In this document: one piece after another, positions 44,264 to 54,005 of the stretch | Layout of the letters: the number at the start of each line of letters is the position of its first letter | Position numbering within the stretch: the first letter of the stretch is position 1 | Assembly (NCBI RefSeq): GCF_000350225.1 | Contig: NW_005179043.1 | Location: 141,617-205,616, forward strand | Length of the DNA stretch: 64,000 bases | DNA from: Chondrus crispus | Taxonomy: Eukaryota; Rhodophyta; Florideophyceae; Gigartinales; Gigartinaceae | Direction of reading: 5' to 3' | Made by a program: the position numbers and the translations under genes | Notes under the pieces: generated by a model | What the model was told of the DNA's origin: nothing | Seen by the model: only the letters and a program-made list of their open reading frames with translations | Database searches by the model: none

Positions 44264-45285
44264 TGTAGTGCAATACCCGTCTCGGGTAGGGGGGAGGAAG
44301 GAAGTGAAAAAGGAAAAAAACTGGATACTGCAGTCCGGGGTTGGGGGACACGCGTGTGCGACGAAGCGCACGATTATTTTAATTATTTAATTTTATTTAC
44401 TAATTAGATCTAGAATCTAGAGCCGGGAGCTACTGTACTCGCCCGGCGGGGCTCTATATAACTTAGCCCTTTGACCGAACAAGTCAATAAACCAACCCGA
44501 GTTGCCGGAGTTGAATGTCGCCTTGGTCGAAGTCCGTCTCTATCAAGACGCTCCCTTTTACCTAAGCCTACGGCATCCTCTATCGCTCGGGGTTCCCTTT
44601 TCCTTTTCCTTTATTTCCATATCCTTTTCTATCTCTAATTCTACCTATTTTTCCCTTATCTTGTGTTGGTGCCATCGGCCTCGGTTGCGACCGAACCGGT
44701 GTAGGTGTTTTGAGCCATCGGGCGACACAGTTGACGTAGCGCTGCTACTGTGACCCATTTTCCGACGGAGACCGTTGCAACGACGTCTCCCTCGAAGGGA
44801 TCCGTCGTAGTACGAGCCAGTGTTGGTACCATCGGGGTCGGTTGCGACCGAACCGGTGTAGGTGTTTCGAGCCATCGGGCGGCACGGATGACGTAGCGCT
44901 GCTACTTTCATTTCATCCCGTCGGGCTGCGTTGCGACGCCCCCGTCGAAGGCCTTGTCGCGTTACAAGGTGTCGAAGAAGCTCAACGAGCATTGGCCTTA
45001 CAACCCAGTGGAACCGGGGTACCTACGTACGCGCCCCACTCCACACTCGTCGAGCAGATCTCTTCGCAAGTCTCTACCACACCGATCCCGGGCCGGGCTA
45101 TTTCTCTGTGCCCCCCCCCCATCAGGGATCCGAGCTACTACGAGTCGCAAGCTCGTTTAAACGGAGAAGGGAGAGTCGGACACTCCGTAGCGCTGTGCCA
45201 TCGGCAATTCTTCTTTTTGTTGCTGTTGTTGTTTTCGCTGGACCATCGGACCGCGGTCTCTGCCCGACAGGCGCATTGCACTACA
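44264..45285 (+). repeat. G2 3' LTR
   Basis: 1,022 bp, about 99.3% identical to the 5' LTR, followed by CATCC (45286-45290). Confidence 0.94.
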
Positions 45286-46944
45286 CATCCAAATATAACT
45301 GAGCTTTCCAGTACTGAAAGTACAGTGTTAGCCGCTATGGCCAAGCACTTCGGAAATAAGTCATTTATGAAACACCAGGCTCAAGGTTTCGACCAATTCC
45401 CAATTGTCAATGCCTTTCAACGGGAGCAAGATACTTTTCTCAAAACCGTCCGCCCAGTGCTAAAAAACAAAGTCCCAGCCGGATCCAACATCATTGGTAG
45501 TCATACCCTCTACAAGGTGAAAACGAACGACGATGGGTCACTGAAGCTCAAAGCCAGAATTGCCCCTCATGGCAATGAAGATGACCTCAAATTTGTACTT
45601 AATAAGGACTGCTCTACGTGCCCCCCTACAGGGCTAAGAATCCTGGAATCTATCGCGTCTCTACATGGATGGCGAGTGTACAAGGCAGATGTTAGTGCGG
45701 CATTTTTACAAACAGGCAAGGCGGAACGTGATGTCTACGTCCGCCCACCGGGAGAGAGAGTCCAGCAAATACTACACACTTATGGCTACTGTTGACTGCT
45801 TCCTACGGACTAGTCAATGCCAATGCCAAGTGGCAAAACCAGTCGGATGAGCTGCTGTTGGAATATGGGCTCTATCAGTCAAGACATGTTGCACAACTGT
45901 TTTTCACAAGAGAGGCAGGTAAATTAGTACTGGTCGTGGCCAAAATTGTTGATGACCTCAAAGTCGCGGGCACTGGAGACCGCGCTAAAGCATTTTTGGA
46001 TGTGTTTGACAGTCGTTTCAAACTTGGTACCGTCAACAGCGGACCCGGAAAGCTTCGGTTTTTTGGTATCAACACAGTCCAGCATGAAGACTTTACAGTG
46101 GCAACTGATGCAGATGACAAGCTTGAATCTGTCTCTGAATATCCGATTACAAGACAGCGGCGAAAGGACTCTGACGATGACATAAATGCGATTGAAAAAA
46201 GCGCGTTCGCCTCTGTTAACAGCTCGCTAGGCTGGATTGGAACTGCTGCTTCAACGCTTTGCGCGTTTTATTCTAGCTACCTTCAACAAAAAGCGCCTGA
46301 GGTGAAAGTATCTCACCTCATTGAACAGAGCAATATTCTCAGAAAGCTCAAAAAGTTGGGAACAACTATCTCCTACCCGAGACCGATCGATACTCAAGCT
46401 TATGACCTCAGTGTCCTTGTTTTTTTCTGATGCGTCCAGGACCGATGAAAATGGACAGCTCGGTGTAATAACCGGGCTATTGGTTGGTGAGATGAAGCAA
46501 GACGCTATCTACCACCCTATATCATGGATTTCACACAAATCCAAGCGTCCAGTAAAAAGTGTTCCAGCCGCAGAAATTCTTGCAGCAAGCGAAGGAATCG
46601 ACGAAGGAAAATCTGTTGCTGCTGCATACTCCGAGATCATGGACATGGACATCAGAGTCCGTCTTTGCGTAGACTCCAAAGACCTTTTTACTTCTCTATC
46701 TACTCAAAAGAACTCTATCGACCGCTCCATTAGAGGTGATGTCGGATGCATAAGGTTTGAGTTTCAAACTGTGACTGTGGAGAAAATCTCGTGGATACCT
46801 GGAAAAGTTAATCTGGCTGACCCCTTGACAAAGAAAGATAGCGTCCTGACAGAGCCTTTACAACTAACTCTATTCACAGGCCGATTGTCCCTGCACCTTG
46901 ACACAGTGGCTGAAACCAAATGTGCGGGAAGCAGCTTTGGTTAA
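45286..46944 (+). pseudogene. F reverse transcriptase and RNase H
   Basis: Continuation of the F polyprotein on the right of G2. The first frame carries RT motifs (LKARIAPHGNED, KADVSAAFLQTGKAERDVYVRPP) to a stop near 45795. A second frame (to 46430) has the active-site line VAKIVDDLKVAG, with IVDD where copia RTs have YVDD. A third frame (to 46944) has RNase H: FFSDASRTDENG (Asp), AAEILAASEG (Glu), CVDSKDLF (Asp) and NLADPLTKK near the end. Two frame changes (about 45770 and 46400) add to the lesions on the left of G2. Confidence 0.85.
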
Positions 46945-46955
46945 AATAGGAGGAA
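46945..46955 (+). promoter_or_regulatory. F polypurine tract
   Basis: AATAGGAGGAA directly before the 3' LTR (46956). Confidence 0.65.
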
Positions 46956-47423
46956 CATGAATATGACTACCATTGTCATATTTATGGACATGCAATACTG
47001 AGCTTGTTGCATGTCACTTGCTGCTTGCTCAACTTTTCCAGGTTGTTACTGACTCAACCTGTCCAAATGGTTAGTGACTCAACTTGTCCAAATTGCTACA
47101 GACACCTTACGTGTCGTATGAAGATAAGCAAGTTAAGAAATACTCTAGCCTAGTAAAGAGTATATAACCAACTCTAAATGACTGTCCCCATTGAATAAAA
47201 AGACAACCGAGTACCCGTTCTACTCCGTTCACAGTATCTGCTCTCGCCCTCGCTCTGCTCTGCTCTCGCCCTCGCTCTGCTCTGCTCTCGCCCTCGCTCT
47301 GCTCTCGCCCTCGCTCTGCTCCGCTCTGCTCTACCCTGCTCTGTCCCTGCCCGTCCTGCCTCACACCAATCAATCGCTCTGTACGTCTGACGTCGTCTTC
47401 CCCCGTTACGCATAACCCTGTTA
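46956..47423 (+). repeat. F 3' LTR
   Basis: 468 bp, matching 27294-27783 with one fewer 22-bp CTCTGCTCTCGCC unit. ACTGT follows at 47424-47428. Confidence 0.87.
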
Positions 47424-47622
47424 ACTGTAGTGTAGTTCACTCAGGAAATTGCACAGGGAAAGATTTGCTGCGTAGTTCCATTTCGGACCGTCTAAAACGT
47501 ATCGGTAGAGTAGCGCTTGCTACTTTCAATCTTCTTCTACCAAACTGGATTGATCCGCATCGACGCGAATAAAGAAGATGGATGCAGCTGTATCCTGTAC
47601 AGTTGAAGAGTCTACTCCGATA
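47424..47622 (-). repeat. C5 3' LTR, inner piece
   Basis: Matches 52276-52476. On the minus strand it starts TATCGGAG (TGTCAGAG in the 5' LTR) just after a GAGGGGGCG polypurine tract (about 47623-47635). Confidence 0.88.
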
Positions 47623-47646
47623 CGCCCCCTCGTGGTGATGCGGAAA

Positions 47647-49343
47647 TCACGTGAAGTTTCTGCGGTGTATGGAAAAAGATGCTCCCACCAGAGACTTTGT
47701 AAGGGAGTCGGCAAGATTTTCTTCCGATGGTGTGTAATGTACCTGAATGTTCTTATTCTCGACCGATTCCTTCACAAAGGCGTACCGAATTCCCACGTGC
47801 TTCACATTTCTCAAACCCTGAACTTCAGAGGTCCAGGTAATTGTCCCAAGATTGTCCTGATTAAGTAATGTTGGACCCTTGACCATGATACCTAACTCCT
47901 GTTGCACCTGACGACACCAATGCACTGCCTTTGTGCATTCTGAAAGAGCGTAGAACTCTTCTTCAGCTGTTGATGTTGCCACACATGGTTGCAGCTTCGA
48001 GCTCCATAACACGGGATTTCCTCCAATGTTAATCACAATTCCAGACCTGCGCCGTTTGTCCTGATCACGTGCCCAGTCAGCATCACTCCATGCTTCTAAA
48101 TTCGTGACTGAGTTTTTACCATAGATGAGTCCATAGTCTATAGTTCCTTTGAGATAACGGAGGACATCCTTCATCGCTTTCCAATGCCTTGGAGCCGGTG
48201 CGGATTGAAACTTCCCTAACATGGAAACTGCAGTCGAGAGGTCTGGCCTGGTTCGTGTGCTGACATGCAAGAGTAAGCCGAGCACACTGCTGTACGGAAC
48301 CATCTGCATCTCTTCCTCTTCCTTCGGCTTTGGCGTCACTCGTTGTTCATACAGAACGTGGGATAAATGCAGAGGCGAGGACCGTGGTTTGCATTCCATC
48401 ATGTTCGTGTCAGCAAGTAGCTTTTCAATCATCGGCTTCTGATTCATCAACAAAGCGCCATTCCCATTATCATCAATTAATACACCAAGAAAATGAGTGA
48501 GTTTGCCAAGGTCCGTGATTTTGAAGTGTTTCCTGATGCCTTTCCTCACCCAGCTTATCAACTGGTAGTCGCCAAATAGACCGAGGTCATCCACATAAGC
48601 CAGCAGCACAACTCTTCTCGTCCCCTTTTCAAGTAGGAATAAACATTCACTACAGGACAATGCACGGAAACCGAGAGTCTTGAGAGCGGAGCGAAGTGTC
48701 TTGTACCAAAGCTTGGGCGCTTCACGCAAACCGTACAAAGACTTTTTTAGTTTCACAACTTTTCCATTTGCACGATCCACTCCTTCAATGTTCGGCAACT
48801 TGAGATAGCTTTTGTCCTCCTCAGGGAGATCAGAATATAGAAACGCGCCCTTCACATCCACTTGTTGGCGGCTCCAGTCCAATGTCGTTGATAGTGAAAG
48901 TAGGATCCGGACAAGATCAGGAAAGCCACTGGAGCGTACCGACTTTCGTACGCCCCGTCATCAACTGCCTGTAGATTCCCCGTGGCAACCAATCTTGCTT
49001 TCAGCCTAGCAGGTTGTCCAGTTTGGTCTCGTTTCACCCTTAGGATCACGCCAGATGAAAATGCTTTGCGTGGGGAGTGATTCACCTCTTCATAGGTGTT
49101 GGCACTTAAAATTGTGTCAAACTCCTCCTGAATGGCATTTGTCCAAAGATGTGCTTCTGGGGAAGCAAGTGCTTCCTTTAGTGTGGGATCATCCGCTGTA
49201 CTGAGGACTGAAGGGATTGCCGCGTTGTTGCGAGGCCTGAGATTGTACCTCGGCGGCTGTTCGGCGGCCTCATTTCCCTCTATTTCAAATTTCGACGGTT
49301 CCGCTGGGATATGAGTGACTTTGCTCCAGTCTCCTTCTCCCAT
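47647..49343 (-). pseudogene. C5 reverse transcriptase and RNase H
   Basis: The RT N-terminal part lies in frame 49343-48852 (PRYNLRPR..., LKARLVATGN), then a frame change near 48880 leads to a 411-codon frame with QVDVKGAFLYSDL, SLYGLREAPKLWY, the intact active site LLAYVDDLGLFG, LTHFLGV and RNase H (SDADWARDQDKR, STAEEEFYAL, LNQDNLGT, NLADSLTK). This is the best preserved copia RT in the window and has the canonical YVDD. Confidence 0.9.
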
Positions 49344-49538
49344 GGCATCTACAAACCCATTCTCTGCATCGATTTGATCATCACTTGAATCATCAGCATC
49401 GTCACTTGATTTTTCATCATCATCACTTTAGTTGTCCGAATCCTCGAAGAACTGAGGTCCTTCAGCATCACCTGAGCCAGATCCTTCTCTGTCAGAAAAA
49501 GTTTCCTGCATACCATATAGAAGAGATGTGCCTGGGAA

Positions 49539-51340
49539 CTAGCGTTCGAAGAACTTAACGTGCTTCGTAACAATAACCTTCTCTGAGGTTAGGATTCTGT
49601 ACATTCCGCCGCTTACGTGGCCCAGGTTGAGTCCTTCCACAAGCCGTGCGCTGAACTTTCTCTGTTTGGGTACATTGGGTTGAACATGAACATGGCTGCC
49701 AAACGGTCGCACGTGTTTGGCATAGCTCGGATTCGATTTGAAAAGTTTCACGTGGGGAGACTCACCAGTCGCTGAGTGCATCACAATGTTCCTGGCCTGT
49801 GTTACATGTCGAATGGCATCACTCCAGTATGCACACGGAAGCATAGATTCCACTAAGCAAGTACGAGCCAAAGACAAAAGAGTTCCTTGAGTTCGTTCGA
49901 CGAGGCCATTTGAGGATGGCGTGTATGGTGTAGATGTAGTTACATCAACACCTGCATTGGTAAAAGATGATTTAGCCTTTGCAAATTCGGACCCCCCATC
50001 TGTATACAGCGGCTTGATTAGGATTCCAGTGAGGCGCTCCAACCGTTTCATGAAAATGATGAGCTGCTGAGAACCTTCCGACTTCTTTCCCAAAAGGTAC
50101 ACTTCAATGTACCTCGAGTACTCATCCACCACAGAGAGTAAGTATTCGTACCCATCTCGAGACTGCGGATTAACTCTGCAGACAACATCCGTATGAATAT
50201 ATCCTGGAGAATTGGCTTTGGTTAGACTCCCGCGAAAGAATCGTCGAAACTTACCCTTAGAGCAGGGGTTGCAATAATTCTTGTTGAAGCTAACCGGTGA
50301 AATGATACCCTTTTGGATCATTCTTTGAATGTCCTTCAGGCTTCCTAAGTGACCAAGCCGAGAGTGCCAAAGCTTGACGGTATCTGTTGCAGCATCATTA
50401 GAGCTCGTACGTACCTGATTTTTCTGCAACTTCGGAGTCGACTTCCAAATCTCTATCGTCACCGGAGAAATTTGGTAAGTCCACTGCTTCCATGTCTCCT
50501 CCTTCATCCATTGAAATTTCGGAGTCATACTCCATCTCATCGGAACTGTTTTCACGGTCATCACTCACCAAATCTGGGACTGCGTCGTGTGATTCAGAAG
50601 CCGAGTCATTGGAGGAGATACCTGCCGCATCTGCACTGAACGAGAGATGGTCACGCACCACTGCGCGCATAGCCCGAGGTAGGTCTTCATTACCCTGTTC
50701 TGATCTCCGTTGGTAGCACATGTCATCCCGCGGGATGTAGAATAGTCCATCATATTCTTTGAAGGCAGTACCCATGATTCGTAGCTGATCATCGATATCC
50801 ATGATGAAAGCTGTTTTAGGCATGAAAAGCATACAAAGTCCCTTCTGAGTTAGTGCAGGGACTGACAGAAGGTCCACGGATAAATCGGGAGCAGCCAGAG
50901 TGCCGGTGAGTTGTACCTCAGTCTCGCCATCTTGAGATTTCCAATTGACAGTAGTTGTTCCTCGATGCGTGGCACCAATCTTGGAGTCATCACCGAGAGA
51001 TATCGGTACGTCGCATGCACTTTTTGTGTTGAGCGCGTCTACATCATTGGTCATATGTGTAGTTGTGCAAGAGTCTAGCATCATTAGATCCCTACTTGAG
51101 GACCTGGACACAAACGCCTTTGCCACTGCTGCACGTCTCTTCTTTTGCTTCCAATTAGTTCCAGCTGCAGGTGAAGCCTTGTCGGCTTTACCTTTCGAAT
51201 CCCTTCCTCTATCATCTGCACCCTGCGTAGGAATGCCGCCATTGTCCAAACGATTGTTGGGATTCTTTGGATTGAGCCAACATTTGTCAATCACATGCCC
51301 CTTCTTCCTGCAGAGTTCACAATGTTTCTGCGATGGTGTA
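49539..51340 (-). pseudogene. C5 protease and integrase
   Basis: A CCHC knuckle (CELCRKKGHVIDKC) lies near 51290-51335. The protease site reads LDSCTTTHM (about 51060-51085), so the catalytic triad has Cys where the family has Gly (DSG); this may be a mutation. An acidic linker ends the frame at 50398. After a frame change near 50500 comes the integrase frame (50564-49539): HSRLGH and C-x2-C, HTDVVC (first Asp), YTDGGSEF (second Asp) and PSSNGLVERTQG (Glu). Further frame changes (about 49540 and 49350) separate it from RT. Confidence 0.87.
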
Positions 51341-51414
51341 GCACCTTCCTGCTGCTGTTTCAGCTTCCCTTTCAGTGCCTGATGTTCTCCGAGAAATCTT
51401 GCAGCTACCTTTTC

Positions 51415-51951
51415 CTAGTTAATTGAGTCATCATTGAGAGTTTTTACTGCAGCAGCAACCGCATGACGCTCCTGAGCTTGAATCGAGGAGATCAGTAGTG
51501 CAACTGAGAGTTCCTGTGGTATAGTCGTGTTCATACCCTCCAGCTGCTCAAGAACGGCAGCCATCTGATCGATGTGAGTCCCCATATTTTTCCTTCTGGA
51601 GTCATAGCGCATGGTAATTAGCTCTGTCATCTTAGAGATACGCGTGGCGGCAGATTTAGAATCATACCGCTCATCAAGTTTGCGCAACATCTCGAAAGGC
51701 TTACCAATGCTCGATCTCACAACCCGCAGAGCCTTGTTTGAGAGTGCAGCAACTATCACGTTACTTGCTTTCTTCTGGTCTGCCACGAACTTCGCTTCTT
51801 TCGTAGCGTCTCCATGAGGATTTCTCTCGACCTCTAACACCTCGTCAATACCTTTGCTATCGCAAGCAGCAGATATGCGAATCCTCCATAGACGATAGTC
51901 GTCCTTCTCGTCCAACTGTTTGATTCGAATCTTATCGGACGTATCAGACAA
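51415..51951 (-). CDS. C5 gag
   Basis: 178-codon frame with ATG at 51951. The protein begins with KDDYRLWRIRI, typical of copia gag (UBN2-type: a Trp-containing N-terminus, then a long helical domain with RYDSKSAATRI and QMAAVLEQLEGM). It ends at an in-frame stop shortly before the zinc-knuckle frame. The equivalent of gag's C-terminal part must lie in the frame that continues toward 51340, so a small frame change probably lies at about 51415. It would form virus-like particles. Confidence 0.82.
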   Translation of the reverse strand: MSDTSDKIRIKQLDEKDDYRLWRIRISAACDSKGIDEVLEVERNPHGDATKEAKFVADQKKASNVIVAALSNKALRVVRSSIGKPFEMLRKLDERYDSKSAATRISKMTELITMRYDSRRKNMGTHIDQMAAVLEQLEGMNTTIPQELSVALLISSIQAQERHAVAAAVKTLNDDSIN

Positions 51952-52080
51952 ATTTTGTAGTCTATAGCGTCGTCAAGCAGTCCTGAGAGAGTGATTGGGC
52001 TTGGAAACGAAGGACAGAATGGACGAATTCAGGGAGTAAAAGAGGTTTGTTGAGTTCAATGTGGAGCAGCTAGCGCCTGT

Positions 52081-52091
52081 AGCCCATAACC
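52081..52091 (-). promoter_or_regulatory. C5 primer-binding site
   Basis: GGTTATGGGCT on the minus strand directly follows the 5' LTR. Like F and C1 it matches the copia type that pairs with the anticodon-loop half of initiator tRNA-Met. Here the ATG in the site leads to a stop after five codons, so gag does not use it. Confidence 0.7.
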
Positions 52092-52476
52092 TTTCAATAC
52101 AGGACTACGGTTTTGTTGTTGTGTTGTGGTGACGAACCCTGAGCTTTTGCTGCAGAGTCGACCTCCTTTATTATCATGATTGTACTGTAGAATGTCCTGG
52201 ACAACGTTAGAGAAAGCGCTGATGCCTACGGTAAAACCTGGATCCGCGCTCGAGCGCGTTGCCACTCAGGATATCCTATTGTAGTGTAGTTCACTCAGGA
52301 AATTACACAGGGAAAGATTTGCTGCGTAGTTCCATTTCGGACCGTCTAAAACGTATCGATAGAGTAGCGCTTGCTACTTTCAATCTTCTTCTACCAAACT
52401 GGATTGATCCGCATCGACGCGAATAAACAAGATGGATGCAGCTGTATCCTGTACAGTTGAAGAGTCTACTCTGACA
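52092..52476 (-). repeat. C5 5' LTR
   Basis: 385 bp; on the minus strand TGTCAG...TTGAAA. Flanked by GATGG at 52477-52481. Confidence 0.9.
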
Positions 52477-52520
52477 GATGGCAAGCGCGCATCATCGCAA
52501 CGATCACAGTCACCTACGTA

Positions 52521-53225
52521 TTACTTCCTCTCCTTTTTGTGAATCCCTTTCATGTGCGTTTCCAGATGTGCACGCTGTTTGAAGATATGGTCACACATGT
52601 TGCATGGATATCGTCTACGTTTCTCGTGGACATGGTCGATGTGCCTTTGCAAGCAGTCAAGTCTATTAAATGTCGTGAGGCACTTGTCGCATTTATGTGG
52701 TTTGTGGTCCTGATGCGTTCCCTGATGCCTGAGCATATGGGATTTTGATGCAAATGTAGCATCGCAATGACGGCACTTATGTGGTTTCTCTTTCGCATGT
52801 ACGGCAGCTTCATGACGGTTTTTTCCGCCTCTATGCGAAAATCTTAAATCACAACTTCCGCATTTGTGTTCCAGTATTCCGTCATGTACGGTTCTTTCAT
52901 GCCTCTTCATTGAATATTGTCTAGTGAATGTTTTAGGGCACTTGGGGCATTTATGCTTCCCAGGTTGCTTGTTTATAGAGGGACTCGGGGCGGGGGGTTG
53001 GGAAGCAAGTGAAGATGAACGTGGGGTACTTTCCCTGCGAGAGGACGATGCAGAAGTACTACGACTCCCTTGACCGTGTCGTCTACGATTTTGGGAGCTG
53101 GAATTACCTCTATTTTCAAAATCAAAAGTATCTTCTATCGTAGTGATGGAAGGCAGTGGTGTATCGAGCAAATCCGGTAAATCCGAAAAATCACTAGGGT
53201 GAAAAGAAGAGCCAGAGCGACCCAT
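52521..53225 (-). CDS. C2H2 zinc-finger protein, copy A
   Basis: 234 residues, ATG at 53225. The N-terminal 88 residues are Ser-rich and probably disordered, with an acidic stretch at 11-40 (SDFSDLPDLLDTPLP...) that could be an activation region. Five C2H2 fingers follow: C93/C96/H109/H114, C122/C125/H138/H143, C151/C154/H167/H171, C179/C182/H195/H200 and C208/C211/H224/H229. Finger-finger linkers only partly match TGEKP. A sequence-specific DNA-binding regulator is the likely role; its targets are unknown. A TATTTAAAG-type box lies about 117 nt upstream. C5 inserted about 40 bp beyond the stop codon, so the gene lost its original 3' flank but not its coding sequence. The protein equals copy B residue for residue. 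Confidence 0.9.
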   Translation of the reverse strand: MGRSGSSFHPSDFSDLPDLLDTPLPSITTIEDTFDFENRGNSSSQNRRRHGQGSRSTSASSSRRESTPRSSSLASQPPAPSPSINKQPGKHKCPKCPKTFTRQYSMKRHERTVHDGILEHKCGSCDLRFSHRGGKNRHEAAVHAKEKPHKCRHCDATFASKSHMLRHQGTHQDHKPHKCDKCLTTFNRLDCLQRHIDHVHEKRRRYPCNMCDHIFKQRAHLETHMKGIHKKERK

Positions 53226-53341
53226 ATTGGTGTGAGAGTGGTGTGAGGGTGGTGTGAGGTTGTTGTTGATGCGTTTGAAGATGTACTGATTCTTTTTGTG
53301 TGTGAGTAGTGTGAGCTAGTCTATCGCAAATGACTCTGACA

Positions 53342-53355
53342 CTTTAAATAAATAC
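53342..53355 (-). promoter_or_regulatory. TATA-like box of zinc-finger copy A
   Basis: TATTTATTTAAAG on the minus strand, about 117 nt before the ATG; copy B has the same sequence. Pyrimidine/CA-rich repeats (CTCACACCAC) fill the 5' UTR. Confidence 0.5.
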
Positions 53356-54005
53356 AGAGGTAGCGTAAAAATGGAAAGCTGGCCTATGTGAGACAAATAG
53401 AGCTAGAAAAACCCGTCCTAACTTGTTATTACTCCATAATCAACACGCGACCCGTACTGTGAAAAACGTTTACAAACTCAGCGCTAATTTGTGTCTGTAG
53501 ACGGGCAGAAAGCATGCTGTTTCGTTTTCAAGAGACTAAAAAATGAGGCAACGCCCGACGATTTCATTGTTATTCGGTCAATTGTCGAAAACAACTGCAA
53601 TTAGTCCTCTTCATATTTAAATTTCCTCATCTCCGGATTCCCACTCGTGTCATTGAAATATGAGCTGATGCATTACTTACTTGTACAGACGTTTTTCTGC
53701 TTGGAATGTGCAAAATAAGGCATTTAATACCAGAACACGACCTCTCGCAGTGTACGACACGAGAATAGTAAAAGTATTCCCTTGTTGCAATTCATATAGC
53801 GATTGTTCAGATGATAATAATATTATCAGATTACGGATGTGGGCATGTATATATACTGTACGTTTTTAAGGAGTACGTATGCTATGCTGATATGCTCCCT
53901 TTTCTATACGCATCGAATAAATGGTTAAATTATGTCTTCGCCGGTTCGCAATGACTCCTTGGGAAAGAATTCAATGAAATGTGATTTTCAACTCGAGGGG
54001 AGGTG

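Larger units (their letters stand above)
30601..45285 (+). mobile_element. Ty3/gypsy chromovirus G2, young nested insertion
   Basis: 14,685 bp with LTRs 30601-31623 and 44264-45285 (TGTAG...CTACA), differing at only about 7 of 1,022 sites. The target duplication CATCC lies at 30596-30600 and 45286-45290; removing one copy rejoins the F frame exactly. Order: gag, protease, RT, RNase H, integrase with chromodomain, a 5.6-kb 3' region with an antisense ORF, polypurine tract. It is the youngest insertion in the nest, yet gag-pol has one stop and several frame changes. Confidence 0.95.
27294..47423 (+). mobile_element. copia-like element F, split by G2
   Basis: LTRs 27294-27783 and 46956-47423 (about 98% identical, differing by one 22-bp repeat unit). 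Order gag, zinc finger, protease-like site, integrase, Tudor-like module, [G2], RT, RNase H is Ty1/copia. ACTGT flanks it (27289-27293, 47424-47428). Removing F and one ACTGT restores a C5 LTR that aligns without a gap to the 52.2-kb LTR. Ends are not the usual TG...CA, so edges could shift by a few bases. Own length about 5.4 kb. The half-tRNA-iMet primer and divergent copia-type pol recall the GalEa/PyRE elements of red algae; that assignment is inference. Confidence 0.88.
27095..52476 (-). mobile_element. Ty1/copia element C5, host of nested F and G2
   Basis: Minus-strand element: 5' LTR 52092-52476, primer-binding site GGTTATGGGCT (52091-52081, minus), gag, protease, integrase, RT, RNase H, then 3' LTR in two pieces (47622-47424 and 27293-27095) separated by F. 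GATGG occurs at 27090-27094 and 52477-52481, and copy B (55625-55629) shows the empty site with one GATGG. LTR identity is about 97% apart from an 8-bp insertion. Own length is about 5.3 kb. Pol has several frameshifts. Confidence 0.93.
52477..54005 (-). repeat. duplication copy A, right piece
   Basis: Matches copy B (55625-56972 and 57833-58010) and carries one zinc-finger gene. From 52477 to 53832 it is almost identical to copy B (one or two substitutions and a small indel by eye). From 53833 to about 54005 it is only about 93% identical. It shows the empty site for the 851-bp insertion of copy B (AATATTATCAG at 53826-53836). Confidence 0.9.
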
